Source: Pycnopodia helianthoides
Lineage: Eukaryota; Echinodermata; Asteroidea; Forcipulatida; Asteriidae
Direction of reading: 5' to 3'
Length of the DNA: 64,000 nt
NCBI GenBank assembly: GCA_032158295.1
Contig: CM063249.1
Location: 7,517,195 to 7,581,194 of the forward strand
Positions 10,646-25,600 of the stretch are shown here, piece after piece; position 1 is the first letter of the stretch; every line of letters starts with the position of its first letter. Made by a program: the position numbers and the translations under genes. The notes under the pieces are model-generated. The model saw only the letters and a list, made by a program, of their open reading frames with translations, did not search any database and had not been told where the DNA came from.

Positions 10646-13600
10646 CTAAAATCGAAAGTTCAACCAACACTTTATCCAGATACATTAACATAATTGGTTT
10701 TTATGATGGTGCATTTATTCCTATCCCAAGTTCTCAATAACTACATCACATAGCCACATGATGAAAATTTCTGCAAATTAGAAAATGCACTTTTGACACT
10801 AATCAAACATTTTTTTTAACACCTTCTTAAAGTTGATTTTTCAGCCAATTTTTTGGCCGAGTACACAACATTTGTTTTTAAACAGACTGTTCAAAACAGT
10901 AGGATGGCCTCATCAAGTGTTTTTAAGAAGAATCACAGGCTCTCCACATCAGCACAAATTGAAAAATCCACAAAGAGGCTATAACTATCAACCCTTGATG
11001 GTAGGTTCTTATCTTCCAATACCGTTTGAAGGCAAGATAAGATCTGTGTAACAACACATCCTGAAAATCAGGAAAAAATCCTGACAACTCACAGGCCAGG
11101 GCCCAATTTCATAGAGCTGCTTAAGCGGAAAATATTGCTTAACAAGTGTCTACTAAACAGAAATGAGCAGGACACCAGTCACAAACTATACACATGACGT
11201 GGTAGTTTGGCTGGTAACCTTACTCTGGTAAGCATAATTTTGTTGTGCTTAGCTGTTTTTTGTGCTTAAGCAGCCCTATGAAATTGGGCCCTGTTGATGA
11301 TTCAAACCCAAAGAGACTAACATACCTTGAGCTGCACCTGACCTATCCACAGAGTTCTGCTGGTAACCTTACTCTGGTAAGCATAATTTTGTTGTGCTTA
11401 GCTATTTTTTGTGCTAAAGCAGCCCTATGAAATTGGGCCCTGTTGATGATTCAAACCGAAAGAGACTAACATACCTTGAGCTGCACCTGACCTATCCACA
11501 GAGTTCTGCTCAACGGTGAGTTTCTCCATCAGCCATGGGAGCAGGTCATCAAAGCTACTCTCACCCATCCCCTTGACCATCGCTCCTAGGGCCCGGGCTG
11601 ATACCTTCCTGACTTCTGGTACGGGATCCAGAAGGGATGCCTTCAGACCCGGCATAACGGATGGGAGATAGGGTGCCAGATCCTGCGCAAAAGCAAAACT
11701 AAGTCTTTAACACAGTTTTGATACATATCCTCGCCACGTACCTCTCACATAATTAAAAAGTCAAATCCCCTTCAGGTAGTCCCTCTCCTGCCGCTTCCCA
11801 GGTTGTATAGTAAACTCGGGTGTGATCCCTGGCTACACAGCAGTTACAGGTTGAATGCCTTCTGACTGGCACCCACGAACAAAGATATTGACAAAATAAG
11901 GTGACCGTCAACATAAGGGCTCTAGATAGCTCAGTGGGTAGAGCACCGGCACGTTAATCTGGAGTGCACAGGTTCAAACCAAATCAATTATTCTTTGTTC
12001 AACCCCAAAAAATTTCAAAAGGTATCATTGTCGGTCAGTGCAAAGACATTGTTCCTTAAATTCATTTTCATTGTATCTGACTCAATAGAGGCTCCATGGA
12101 TTAACTTGAAGGGTTGTGCCAACTGGTGACAGTGCCCCTCGAGGGTAGGGTGAACACAGGCCGCCGTTGCTGGGCGATGCACTCCTTGGTAACGATGGTG
12201 TTTAGGACCTTTCTTGTTATTATTGTTGATGTGAACTATGGTACATTATGCAAGTAGTTAAAGTAGTTAACTTGATATGCACCGCCCTAGTAGAAACCAG
12301 TTTTTACTGTTTGGGCATATGTTGGTAAAATTGATACTAAAATTCATGTCATATCAAATTACCCAGAGAATTATCAAATTTAACTCAATGCACCAAATTT
12401 AGTTAGTTAGTGACAAATTTTGCATACTGGGATATGTAAAATGAATAGAAATATGAAAACAGAAAACCAGTGTACCTTCTGGTCAGTTAGGGAGTACATA
12501 TTGCCGATGATCTGGGCAGCCATTTTCTTAGTGTCAGTGGAGCGGTCTAGGAAGGAGCGCTGTACAACTGGCATTATGAGGGCAAGCGAGGGCGCATCAA
12601 TGAAGTGGACAAACTTGGTTCCTAGCAGAAGTTGAAGACATGCAGAGGTTTTCTTTGAGGGATTGGAGAGGGCATCCAGGAGCATCGGAACAATCGCTAA
12701 AAGGGGAAGATCATCAAATCAAGAAGATTTAAGTTCTGAGGCTGCAAGAGTCTGGTTCTGAATCACTGCTTGCTATTATTCCAACTTGATGGAAGATTAA
12801 AGTGCTGAAGGTACTATGAGACCACTCCAATTCAGCCATCTTGCCACTCAAAACCGAAAAGGAAATGTTTTGAAGTAATTAAACACATTGCATTTTACAT
12901 AAATTCTCAGCATGAAACGCTATCGAGAACAATACTCCCAGCTGTTCATCTCTTGCATGCATCATAAACACTGACATGAGTGTCTACATCATGTAACCAA
13001 AACACGTACAATGCAAATGGAGTGTCTCAAAACACCTAATAAGCATCACTAGCACTATGCAAATGGGTGTCTCATTTACATAGCACCTTATAACCACCAC
13101 TAGCACTATGCAAATGGAGTGTCTCATTTACATAGCACCTTATAACCACCACAAGCACTATGCAAATGGGTGTCTCATTTACATAGCACCTTATAACCAC
13201 CACTAGCACTATGCAAATGGGTGTCTCATTTACATAGCACCTTATAACTATAACAAGGACTATGCAAATAGGTGTCTCATTTACATAGCACCTTATATCA
13301 TTGAAGTCTATAACACCTTTAGACAAATACTGGCCCTTTCTTTAAAAAATGACAACTTTGGCATACCTTGGATTTCTGGGTTCCTAATGACTGCACCGAT
13401 CTGTTTGAGTGCTTGGGAGCCAGCCTTCTGCACTTTACTGTGTGAATCAGTCAGTACTTCCATCAGCTTGGGTACAATACTGGGCAGACAGGAGGAGAGC
13501 TGCTTGGGTGCACAGTACGCCATGGCTCCAAGTAACTCCACTGAACCTGTAGATAAATATAACACCAACGTCTAGTACGGTTTGCAGTGAATAATCCTAT

Positions 13601-16600
13601 TCTTGCTCAGCAGAATGGCTTACCATCCAAATTACCATGTGATGTACAATGCTCATGACTGGTACCCTGTCAATTTTTGCTCAGCGAATAAATTTCTTAC
13701 GCAATATTCCCTGCTTATGACCCGGGCCCAATTTCAAAGAGCTGCTCAAGCACAAAAAGTAGCTAAGCAAAACAAAATTATGCTTACCAGAATAAGGTTA
13801 CCAGCCAAACTACCTTGTAGCATGTACAATTTGTGACTGGTATCCTGCTGATTTCTGCTCAGCAGAAAATTGTTAAGCAATATTTTCTGCTTAAGCAGCT
13901 CTATGAAATTGGGCCCAGCTGTACTCAACTGTTACGGTTTATCCTCTGTCTTCTTTGAGCTTAGGGTTAGGGTTGAGATTTAAGTTTGTACATATCAGAA
14001 CAGACAATGCATCTACCAACCCATTTGGTTCGCCACGAGCCTTCTTTCTGCTTAGAGTAGGGGTTAAGATTAGGTTTTGAATGCTTGGTAACAGTTGACC
14101 TATACTAAAACCCAGTTTGGTTCTCCACTGTCTTCTTTAAAGGAACATTACAGAATTGGTTTTTGCTAACAAAACAGTTGCTGGAAGTGTAAGCACTTTA
14201 TGTAATCCACCATATGCATAAACTGACAAACCTGTAGAAGTTTGAGACCGATCGGCCATCTGGGTCACGAGAAAATAGTGAAAAACCGATTACACATTTG
14301 CATGAAATCATATAGATTCAACAAATGAATGAAACGCTCACTGAGCGATAAACTCCAATCGGAAAATTAGTTTATTCATTTCTCATCAAATATGGCATTT
14401 CAGACAGAAATATTTCAAGGGATGTTTTCTACTATCATCATCATTAGACCGTGTAAATATAATGTAAATCTGTGATCAAAAAGTATATTTTACAAGTTTT
14501 TTCTTACCAATTCTGTAATGTTCCTTTAAGCTTATAAATAAGGGTTAGGATTTTGGTTTGTGTATATTTATCACAACAGACAATGCATCTACCAACCTGT
14601 TTTGGTTCTCCACGAATCTTCTTCCAGGGCAGCGAGTAACGACGGAAGAACAAGTTTGACACCATGCCCACTTAGTTTACTCATCACAGCCTTAGCCGTA
14701 TCATCTGCTGCCTGCAATGAAGTAAGGTTAACAATTACCATTCTTGTAAAAAATTACTTTAAAAATGATAAAATTTGAAGTTTATTGCACTAGGGTCTGC
14801 TAACCAACTATTAAGTGCAACGTAACACCATAGAGTCCCTTGTACTTGTGTCAGGTGCCGCTATGGTCTATCATTTTGAAAGTCAAATGCTAAACTTAAC
14901 CCTATTTCTGCAAAATTTTGTGACAAAAAAGCTGTTGGTACACCTCTACATATTCAAGCAATCTCAATAATTCAACCTTCCTCTCTACTTCCTATCCAAC
15001 CCCAGCCCCCTTCCCAATTCCTACCCAACCCCAATCCCCTTCCCATCTCCTACCCAGTCCCAGACCCAGCCCCTTCCAACCTCCTACCCAATCCCAGCCA
15101 CTTTCCAACCTCTTACCCAATCCCAGCCCCCTTCCAACCTCCTACCCAATCACACCCCTTCCCATCTCCTACCAAACTCCAATCCCTTTCCAATCTCCTA
15201 CCCAGCCCCAGCCACTTCCAACCTCCTACCCAATCCCAGCCACTTTCCAACCTCTTACCCAATCCCTTTCCAACCTCTTACCCAATCCCAGCCCCCTTCC
15301 AACCTCCTACCCAATCACACCCCTTCCCATCTCCTACCAAACTCCAATCCCTTTCCAATCTCCTACCCAGTCCCAGCCCCCTTCCAACCTCCTACCCAAT
15401 CCCAGCCCCCTTACAACCTCCTACCCAATCCCACCCCTTCCCATCTACTACCAAACCCTAATCCCCTTCCCATTTCCTACCCAATCCCAGCCCCTTTCCA
15501 ACCACCTACCCAACCCCAAGCCCCTTCCAATCTCCTACCCAACCCCAAGCCCCTTTTCATGTCCTACCCAACCCAAGCCTCTTCTGACCTCCTACCCAGT
15601 CCCAGCCGCCTTCCAACCTCCTACCCAATCCCAGCCCCTTTCCAACCTTCTACCGCATCCCAACCCCCTTGACTTAATCACAATACACTCACTGCATAAA
15701 ACATTGCAAACCTACCTCTCTGACATACTGGTTGCCGTCCCCGAAGCACAGCAATAAATGAGGAAGCACATGAACCACATAAGGCTCAAACAACCTTCCC
15801 AGCATGTTACAAAGCATCTCAAAAGCAAATAAGGCTCCTGTTGATTAAAAACAAATTTAACAATATAGAGCGCCACCAAGAGTTTACCAAAAACAAGATA
15901 AATTTCAAAGTAGACTAATGCGGAAAGATCCGAAAGGCCGAAATGCCTAAGCATCTTATGTTTGTTTACGTCAGTTACGAAAGAAAGATAAAAAAAAGAA
16001 ATTTACATTTGTTGACTGATCAGAATTATTTTTTAAATATACTCCAGAGGATTTTGTACCACTTATTTTGTAAGGAAGAATTTAATTGCATCTCAGAAAT
16101 TGTTCACCTATTTCAAGGTATCTACTGCTAATCACAGGATTCAAACTGTCCTTTCATCACCGAGCATGCTCTAGTGGTTTTTAAAATCCGCTCTAGAATG
16201 TCGGAGTCATGGGTTTGAATCCCACCCGAGTAATGATAATAAATAATGATAGTGGCTTCTTATATAGCACTCAAATCCATCACTGAAATGCAATCTTCAG
16301 AGTGATAAGAGAGTTTGAAAAAATTGGCCTTTCAACACATTCACGTGGGGGTTTAAGAATGTGTGCTTCAAGCTTGAACGGTCAAACTAGAAAGCCACCA
16401 GCAGTAATTAATCAAAGTTGGTAATGAGAGGGTACGGTTCAGGATTCTTTGCATTGAAGCAACCTACCTTCCCTGCGTCTGAAGTTCTTCTTATCTTGTA
16501 TAGCATCCTGCAGTGACGACATGATATCAAGCTGTTTGAGTGACAGTATACCCAACCCCTTCACCAACCCGGCCAGACCGTAGGCTGCCCCCTTCCTCTC

Positions 16601-19600
16601 TCCGTAGTTCTCCGACTCTAGTAACAAGGACAAGAGATTCTTGACGATGGCTGGGGCATCTGGTTTGATCGCTGGAACGAGAGGGGGAAGGCAGTTGGCG
16701 ACTGCTTCTTGAACCTGGAAAGAATATTTTTAAAATGTGAGATTCAGAAGACAAAGTAGTGCTTCAGCGAAGTATATAATTTTTGTTATTATCAGAAAAC
16801 ATAGTTTAAATGGTATTCTTCCAATAAGCTTGAATCTTTATGGTTTTTGAGGCATTGCATGGTGAGGTATCAATGTATATTCGGTCTGCGGTAACACCAT
16901 GTGCATATCTACTTTGCTGTGTAGATTTTTGTTCTTTAGAGAACTTATCTTGCTATTTGTTCTACTACCGCGGAGTAGATTTTCTGAATTCAGGAGACTT
17001 CTCAGTTCTGAAAAGAACAGTCCTGCTTATTAACTACATCGCTTAGTGGATCAAGGGGACTTCTCGTAATTAACTGCACAGCCGCGGAGTGAGTACTTTT
17101 GGTCTCAAGGTTTCGACTAGCTTGCTCTAGTCATCGTCAGGAGACTGATGTTGTTGTTCCCATTATCTTCTAGAAAACTGAAAAAGTATATAAAGTTATG
17201 TAAAGCTAATCTTTTTTTTTCTCTCTGTCCTTTTCTTGACTTGGTACAACCTGTTTATAAGTTTGTTAATGTTATGTGTTTGTCCGTCCATCAGGTATTT
17301 CATCATGAATACAAATGCCAATAAAATGCCTCCGTACTTTTTCTCACGCCAGTACATTTCACTGTTGATTTGTTCATACCTTATTGTCTAATTTCGTGTT
17401 GTTTAACATTTCATCATTCAGTATTGAAATAAATGTAAGGGAGAATTGCATTGCATCTTTAAAAATGTACCACCTATTTCAAGGTATCTAATCACAGGAT
17501 TCAAACTGTCCTTTCATCACCGAGCATGCTCTAGTGGTTTTTAAAATCCGCTCTAGAATGTGGGGGTCATGGGTTCGAATCCCACCCGAGTATTAATAAT
17601 AAATAATAATAGTGGCCTCTCATGCTCATGGCGCACCAACATTATTATATAATTTATCCTGCAAGGTATGTGGAGCTACGCTTCGAGAAGTATGAGACCT
17701 TTTTCCTTTACATAGCACCATGTAATGGTTTACACAGTGCTGTGGTGCAATATGCAGCCAATCAAGCCAGGAACACCGGGGCAAACCCCTTCTCTTTACG
17801 ATAAGTGCACTGGGTTCTTTTATGTGCATTACACAACACACGGGACCAACGGCTTTACATCCCATCCGAAGGACGCAGCAATAATGGTTAAGTGTCTTGC
17901 TTAAGAACACAAGTGTCGCGACCGGGACTCAAACCCACACTCTGCTGATCAGAAACACCAGAGCTTGAGTCCCGTGCTCTTATCCACTCGGCCAAGACAC
18001 GCCTGTGGATTTCTTTCTGCAAGACTTTGAAATCACCGAGCATAAAGGGCTTATCACACATAAGTTTTGGGGAAAAAAACAAAATAATATTCTTTATCTC
18101 TAATGCAATTATTACATCTGTTATATTTCAACAGCAATTTTACAGGTTTTACTTTCACTCGTCTTCTCCAACATACACATTTTGAATTTTTCCATTTAAG
18201 TGGAGATGAGATGAAGTAAACCGAGCTTGAACAAGGGATAAGATCCGCCACCCGGAAATTTGCTCTCACCTGTTGGGATGGTGTGGAGAGCGCCTCGATC
18301 AGTTTAGCCACGATGGGTTTGACCTTAGGGTCAGACTTGTCCAGATGTTTCGCCAGTGATCCCATGAGGATGACCACGCTGTGTCTTACAGAATCATAGG
18401 AAGATGTGTTCGGCGCCTCGTCTAGGAACTTTTCAAATACCGGGAGAAGTATGACGACACTCCCCTAAAAAAATCACAAATCCTAATTATTCATTTATTC
18501 AATTATTCATTTATATTGAAGGCCTACAAGTCTTTTGAAAATGGCAATGTTACAAATGATTTTTTTTTTATAACTTTTTTTAATGAGATATCGCCTAACT
18601 CACAAGGCCAAACAGCCACTTCATGGTGAGGGCTACACTTAACTGATTTGGGCTGTTGACCCAAATCAACTGACACCAGGGGCATGTTGCCACCTACTAC
18701 TGGAGCTGAAACAGGGTTATACCCCCTTCACAATCCATGAGGACGTAGGCATGGGTATCATCCACTAGGAGCCTGGCTGGTAGAGCAGAATGCACTACCT
18801 TCCCAACTTTTTACGAAGCAATTATGGTTAAGTGCCTTGCTCAAGGGCACAGGTGTCATGACCGGGATTCGAACCTACACTCTGCTGCTGACAACACTTC
18901 AGAGCTTGGGTCCGGTGAACTAGACCGCTTGGCCACGACACGCCACAAAAATTAAGAAAAAAATCGTAAAGTCTGCAATAGGTGAAAATTGTAAAAAGTT
19001 GGGAGGTCTGCCTATGTCGTTTTTTCCTTTAATTGACACTAACCTTGCCTTGGTTGTCAATGACTGCTGTCGCCGCCTGCAGCATGACTCTCCGTACCTC
19101 CTCATTCCGATCATTCAACCCGTCGGGAACAAAGAAGCGGAACACCTCCGACACTTGACTCTTCTTGAGATACGGTGAGATCTTCCCCAGGGTGTTGGCG
19201 ATGCCGCAGCGGGCCGAGAACTCATCGGGCGGGGATTCGGATATGACACGCCCAAGGCTATCCATAACAGGTGGGGGTATCTGTACGAAACACAGCAAGG
19301 GTAAGAGTGATTTGGTAAGATTTTGACGAGCAGCCAACCCTTTCCAGTGAGTTGACCAACCATTTTGAAACCATTCAACTGCACGGGTTTTGTATGGTGG
19401 TTTAACTGTGCATAGGAACTATGTATATTATGTGTGCACTCTATAGATGCATTCACACATGACCCCAAATTTCAGCCTGGCATAATTTATCTATCATTAA
19501 TAAATACCTGGGACAGTTCATCCATCCTGATTGGTCGAGAGGAGATCACGTGCCATGTTTAAAAGTGTGATATAAACACGTGCAATATAAAACATGGCCT

Positions 19601-22600
19601 GAGGAAATTGAGTGGAAGGAGGCGCTATCAGATGTTGATGCTGAGTGCGCAAATTTCAAGCCCAATTTAAGTTGTTGGGTCACATATTTGGCTCCCGAGA
19701 GTTTGAAACTTGTGTGAGGTAGTTGGAAAATTAGGCATACAAGCTCTAAACTTGTGCGAGGAGCTACTTAGGGCTCAACATGGATAGAAATTCAACGCAG
19801 AGTCGAGGCGAGCTGAGGCTTAACTGTCAGATTTGTTCTCAACTTTTAAAGTTTTTGAATGTTCTTAACAGAAAGGTAAAATAAGAGTGGTGACTCAGTT
19901 TGAAAAAGTTGTTTAAAACCTTGCAGAGTTGTAGCCCCTTTCATGAAGGACCTTGGTCATTCACAAAACTCTTCCTAACTTAGGACTACGCCCTAGGCAA
20001 TGCAAAGAGATAGGACTTACTGGTCCTTACTTAGGTTTTAAACGGCAGTTTAAGACCTCGTCGCCACTCTTTTATCCCCTTATTCAAAACCAAAGTGGAT
20101 GATATTGAATGGTCAGACAGTAGGAGGGTTGAGTGTACTGTGTAGATGCATTCACCATGATATCATATTGCAGGTTGGCATAACTTATCGATCATTCAAA
20201 ACCTCAGTGGATGATATTGAAAGGTCAGACAGTAGAAGGTTTTATCACTAAGCACATGTACAGTTTAGATGTTTTCACCACGGTGCAGGCTGAAATAGAA
20301 CATCAAACAAACCACTTCAAAAGTAAGAAACCATCAGAATAAAAAGAGATTTTGGTGGTGGAAGTCACAGGGGTGAGACTCATTGCTGACAGAAAGGTCT
20401 GAAACTTGGATCAAAATTGAGATTTCAACCACTTAGTAACCCCTGGAGTTAGAGATTTCAAGGAGCTTCTGGGAACAGTGTCCTAAACACCAGAGAAAAA
20501 GTAAGTGAAAAATCCGACAAAACACATGCCTGATTCAGACAAAAATCCAAAATTTCTCAGCCCTGAAATCAACTTTTCACTCACCAGGAGCTTGTCTTGA
20601 TGAACAGAGAAGAGTTTGGACAGAGTTCCCTCAATCTCTTTGCCGTAATCATCCAGTAATTCGGCTAATGCGAGGGCAGCAGACTGCCTGACTACTTCTT
20701 GGCTGTGGATGACATCATCGATGGTCAGAGAGCAGAGGTCGGGGTCATTGACGAGTGCCGCTTCATCCCACAACCTGCAGATAATACCAACATACGCTCA
20801 ATTCATCAAATCACGGACATCTTTGGCTAGGATCCTGTATGCTGGTTTGATCATGGCACAAACTTCATTAAGGAGCCAACCTATTTTTCAATCATCCACA
20901 AATTTACTTATGTATGAACTGCATACGAACTGCATATGGGGGAGATAGGTTTGTAGTAACACCATGTAAATGAGTACGATTTGAAATTGTGCATGGTGGA
21001 GATACAATCTAGTGAGGTTTGCAGTAACACCATGTACATGAGTGAGTAAGATTTGAAACTTTGCATGGTGGAGATACAATCTGATAAGGTTTGCAGTAAC
21101 ACCATGTACATGAGTAGGATTTGAAACTTTGCATGGATGAGATACAATCTAATAAGGTTTGCAGTAACACCATGTACATGAGTGAGTAAGATTTGAAACT
21201 TTGCATGGTGGAGATACAATCTGATAAGGTTTGCAGTAACACCATGTACATGAGTAGGATTTGAAACTTTGCATGGATGAGATACAATCTAGTAAGGTTT
21301 GCTGTCAAACCATGTACATGAGTAGGATTCAAAACTTTGCGTGGTGGGGATACAATCTAGTAAGGTTTGCTGTCAAACCATGTACATGAGTAGGATTTGA
21401 AACTTTGCATGGTGGAGATACACTCTAGTGAGGTTTGCAGTAACACCATGTACATGAGTAGGATTTGAAACTTTGCATGGTGGAGATACATCTAGTAAGG
21501 TTTGCAGTTGCAGTAACGACATCTACAAATCCAGTAGATTCATTGAAAGTGAGAACAGGTGAACTAACTCTTCGGCATGGTCTGGACACTCTCCTCTGGT
21601 AGTGTTTTGCAATGAGAACCCGATGGCTCAGGTTGAGGGCAGTTTTCTCTCTCTGTATCCATGATGGGGAAGAACTTCATTCAACTCTTTCAGCCCCTAA
21701 CAAGAAAAATACAGTTGTTTTACTTTTTAGTTTCTTTTTGTTCTATTTGGAAAAAAAAATGGGGGGCGGGGGGAGATGCTAAATCTGACTGCCAATTTTT
21801 CACTCCGTAGTTGACATTTTTGATCATAAAATGTGAAAACATGGCAGTCAGAAACAGCACTCCCAACAAACAGTTTGATGAAAAGACAAATTTCTTATGT
21901 CAAAATGCTAAACACAATCTCTGCATATCAGGTACACATTTAAGTAACACTCTAAAAGGTCAAAACCCAGTCATGAGGGAAAAAACCCTGGTACAAAACA
22001 CAGAGATGCCAGCATTGACTTTGAAAAAAAGAGTAGCACCACCGAGCAGTTAAGGTCGAGGGCAGCTTGTATAATGAAGCATGCAAGGCACCACCCCCCC
22101 CCCCCCCAAAAAAAGAGGAAAATTATGATATTTATAACAAGTTAACATTTTCAGCACAAAATTTAAGCAAAGCCAATTTCCTAATGTTTAACCACAGTTT
22201 AATGGACTCGCTTTAGAGGCCAAACGATTATGAATATTATTTATTTTCATTGTTGTGGGTGTACCGGCCCGTAATTTGCACTAGCTTGTGCATGGGAAGA
22301 ATTCATACTGCAAATTATTCCAACTAATTCTAACAAAATGCTTTGGTTTCCGTCGCATTGTTTCGAAAAATTGTTTTGTATCAGTGTTCCAGGCCAATAA
22401 AATCAGCCCAAATTTGAGACCTTGTATTGGCAGGGCTGGGCCGATTAAATCTGCATTATTTATAAACCAATAATATTGGATTATACACACCATGTGACCT
22501 TAAAATGACCTCTGTGAAAGTTCAAGTTTTGACCAGAATAAAGTTTGGGAAGTAAACTTTGAACTTCATGGCATTACATGATTTAACACAGGGTAGTAGT

Positions 22601-25600
22601 GTGAAACCAAATCCATATCAAAATGTTGGTGAAGCCATCAGCAAAACATTTTTTGGTCATCAAGTCAATTTTCTCTTAAAAAATATTATTGTTGAATGGC
22701 TTCTGACTGGCACCCAAAAACAAAGATATTGACAAAACAAACTTAAACTAGATAGCTCAGTTGGTAGAGCACCAGCACGTTAATCTGGAAATCTCAGGCT
22801 CAAGTACAGCTCTAGTAAATTTTTCTTTGGTCAATCCAAACTTATTAAAAAATTTACCCAGTCAGTTTTCCATGTGGTTTATTACTTGATATTTGAAATA
22901 AAAAGGCGCATCCCTTCATCAAGATGATCCCTCTGCTGCCACTTCCCAGGTTCTATCTTAAACTTGGGTCTGATCCCTCGTGATACAGCAGTTCCAGGTT
23001 GAACGGCTTCTGACTGCCCCCCCCCCCCCCGAACAAAGATATTGACAAAGTAGGGAGACCGCCAACACAAGGCTAGATAACTCAGTTGGTAGAGCGCCGG
23101 TATCTTAATGGGGAGGTTGCAGGTTCAAGTCCCGCTCTCGTCAATTTTTCTTCGTTCGACCCCAAATTATCAACATATTACTTTCAAGAGGCCATGACGA
23201 GTCCGAGGCCAGCCAAGTGTGACACTTACCATGAGAGCAGCTTCGCGTGCAGCCATGCATGACGACTGCAGTGCTTTCAACAACACATCGATCTCATCTT
23301 GTTCGGCCATGGTACATCCTGGTAATCCGCTGGCGCTATGGCATAGATACACTAATACACTGGTTGCCGTCTGCTGAAGGCTAACTCCACTGATGCCGAT
23401 AAGGCGAGTCAGAAGTTCCAGCATCTCTCGCCTCGGCAACAATTCTGGTCCGTTCTGTCATCATCAGTACAATCAAATATTTGTTTATCAAAGAGCTGCT
23501 GAGTTCATGTTTTACTTATAATAATAATAGTTTGGGAGGACAATCATCCTTACTCGCAGCTGAGAAGCTGTTTTGACAGACGGCCACATCGACAAGTATA
23601 GCAGTCTTGTGCCTTTACATTTTAATAATAACAAACAAAAAGATATTCAAATGTTGTCTTCGAGTCTAATGAATACTTTTAACACTCTGTTAAGTATCGA
23701 AGTAAACCTAACCAAGACAAAGTAGATAAATGTTCTCTTTGTGCTTGTTCAAATAAAAACAGTTTACATACTAAACTGTGTGGAAAGTTTTTTCTCTTTT
23801 TGACCCTGCTCAAGTAGAAAAAAATGCTGGTCCAATAACTTTTTTAGCCACTACCAAATTTGAGACCAGGGCCCAATTTCACAGAGCTGCTTAAGCAGAA
23901 AATATTGCTTAACAATTGCCTGCTAAGCAGAAATGAGCAGGATACCAATCACAAGTTGTACATGTGATATGGTAGTTTGGCTGGTAACCTTATTCTGGTA
24001 AGCATAATTTTGTAGTGCTTAGCTACTTTCTGTGCTTAAGCAGCTCTATGAAATTGGGCCCTGAGAGGCTACAGCATGAGCGAAGGACCAAATAAGAAAA
24101 AAGAATGAGAGTGTTATCCCATTGTTTACCATGATGCACTTGAATCTTTGTTATAGAATGAAACTGCACCGGCTCGCAAAACTTACCTCATCAACTTCAT
24201 CTATAAGATCCTCAGAGCATCTTAACTGAGCATGTTCAGAAAGGATATCCAGCGCCTTCTCCACCACCTCCTTATCCTTCTTGACGGCTGTACCGCCGTC
24301 TTTGAGCACGTGATTCAACAGCGGGAAGAAGAATGCGAACGTCGGCGCTGGGAAACACCTCGAGAGGGGACTCAGCTTGACCTCATCACTGGAAAGGTCT
24401 TCGTCGTCGTCTCCGGGGACCTCTGCCGTGGGAGTTTGACCTGCATAGATGACCTCGACAGCTCTGGCTGCCATGCTGAAGATGTCTTCATCGAGCCAGC
24501 TGGGTTCAATAGGGCAAGCTGAACTGGACAGCCGTAGGGTACAGTAAGCAACGGTATCTCCTGAATAATAAAAAAAATCATCAGGTATTTGGTCGTCACG
24601 GAGTTTAAAAAAAAACGCAGTTTCACTCATAAACTCAAGCACAAAAAGTAACCAACCACAACAAACTTATGCTTTCCAGAATAAGGCTACCAGCCAAAAT
24701 ATATGTCACATGTACCATTTGTGACTGGTACCCTGCTCATTTTGGCTCAGCAAAAAACAATATTTTCCAATGAAGAAGCTCTATAAAATTGAACCCTGCA
24801 AAATGTATCAGTGTGGAACAACAAATATATTATACAAATATCGGATGCATGTGACTACATTATCGCAGAGTATAACTACGAGGTGAAATCTGGACTATTC
24901 CATTTCATGAGGTGAAGCCGAGTAAAATGGAACACTCTTAGACACAGTCCAACCTGGAATTCAGGTTGAACTACACACAATCCTATTCCAACTTGGAGTC
25001 AAAAATAGCAAAAATCTGTGTGTTTTTAAGGGTTACATGCGAAGTGTGGACCTGAGATCAAAAGAGGTCCGCACAGTGTGACCACTATACATGCCACTTT
25101 TGCATGTATAGTGGCTGCACTGTGTTGCATGTATGATGCATTGACTGACCTACACTAAAACTGTGAAACAAAAGATTTAAATGAAAGTCAACTGTCAAAT
25201 TATTGTACTTAGCGATATTTGTTATTGTTCTTGACAATTTTCATTAATGTACTTAGCGATATTCATTATTGTACTTACCAATATTTACCTGCCTCTGCTT
25301 GAAAACACATCTCCTGAAAGCCAGGAAGACCTCAGAGACATGTGAAGCTGCCAGAGGGAATGACACAAGGGACAACAGACAAGGCACCAGGGTGGGGATG
25401 GAGTGTGACATGGAGGAGGGATTGCCCCTGGCACAAGCAAGCAGGAGATTGGCAGTGGTGGATAAGTCTTGATCCAGCTGCAAGAAATAGTTAACGATCA
25501 ATTCAATTCAACTCAACTCAATTAAATTTTATTTATTTTCTTCACAGTTTATAAAGAGCAAGTGAAATTTGTTTTCCCGGTGTGCACCAAAAACATTCAA

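Noticed and set aside
11931..11979. Genuine tRNA gene
   Set aside because: A- and B-box-like motifs are present, but the segment is one of several copies embedded in a longer repeated body, and a full cloverleaf was not found. The same holds for 18860-18945, 22905-23165 and 63960.
13072..13326. Repetitive 17-residue protein
   Set aside because: Translation of a 51-bp minisatellite inside a GCN1 intron.
20908..21332. Cysteine/tyrosine-rich repeat proteins on the minus strand
   Set aside because: They are frame readings of the ~70-bp minisatellite.
21569..21696. Selenocysteine TGA or programmed frameshift in GCN1 exon 23
   Set aside because: Homology leaves the TGA frame before the TGA and visits two other frames; neither a single recoding event nor a selenocysteine explains that.
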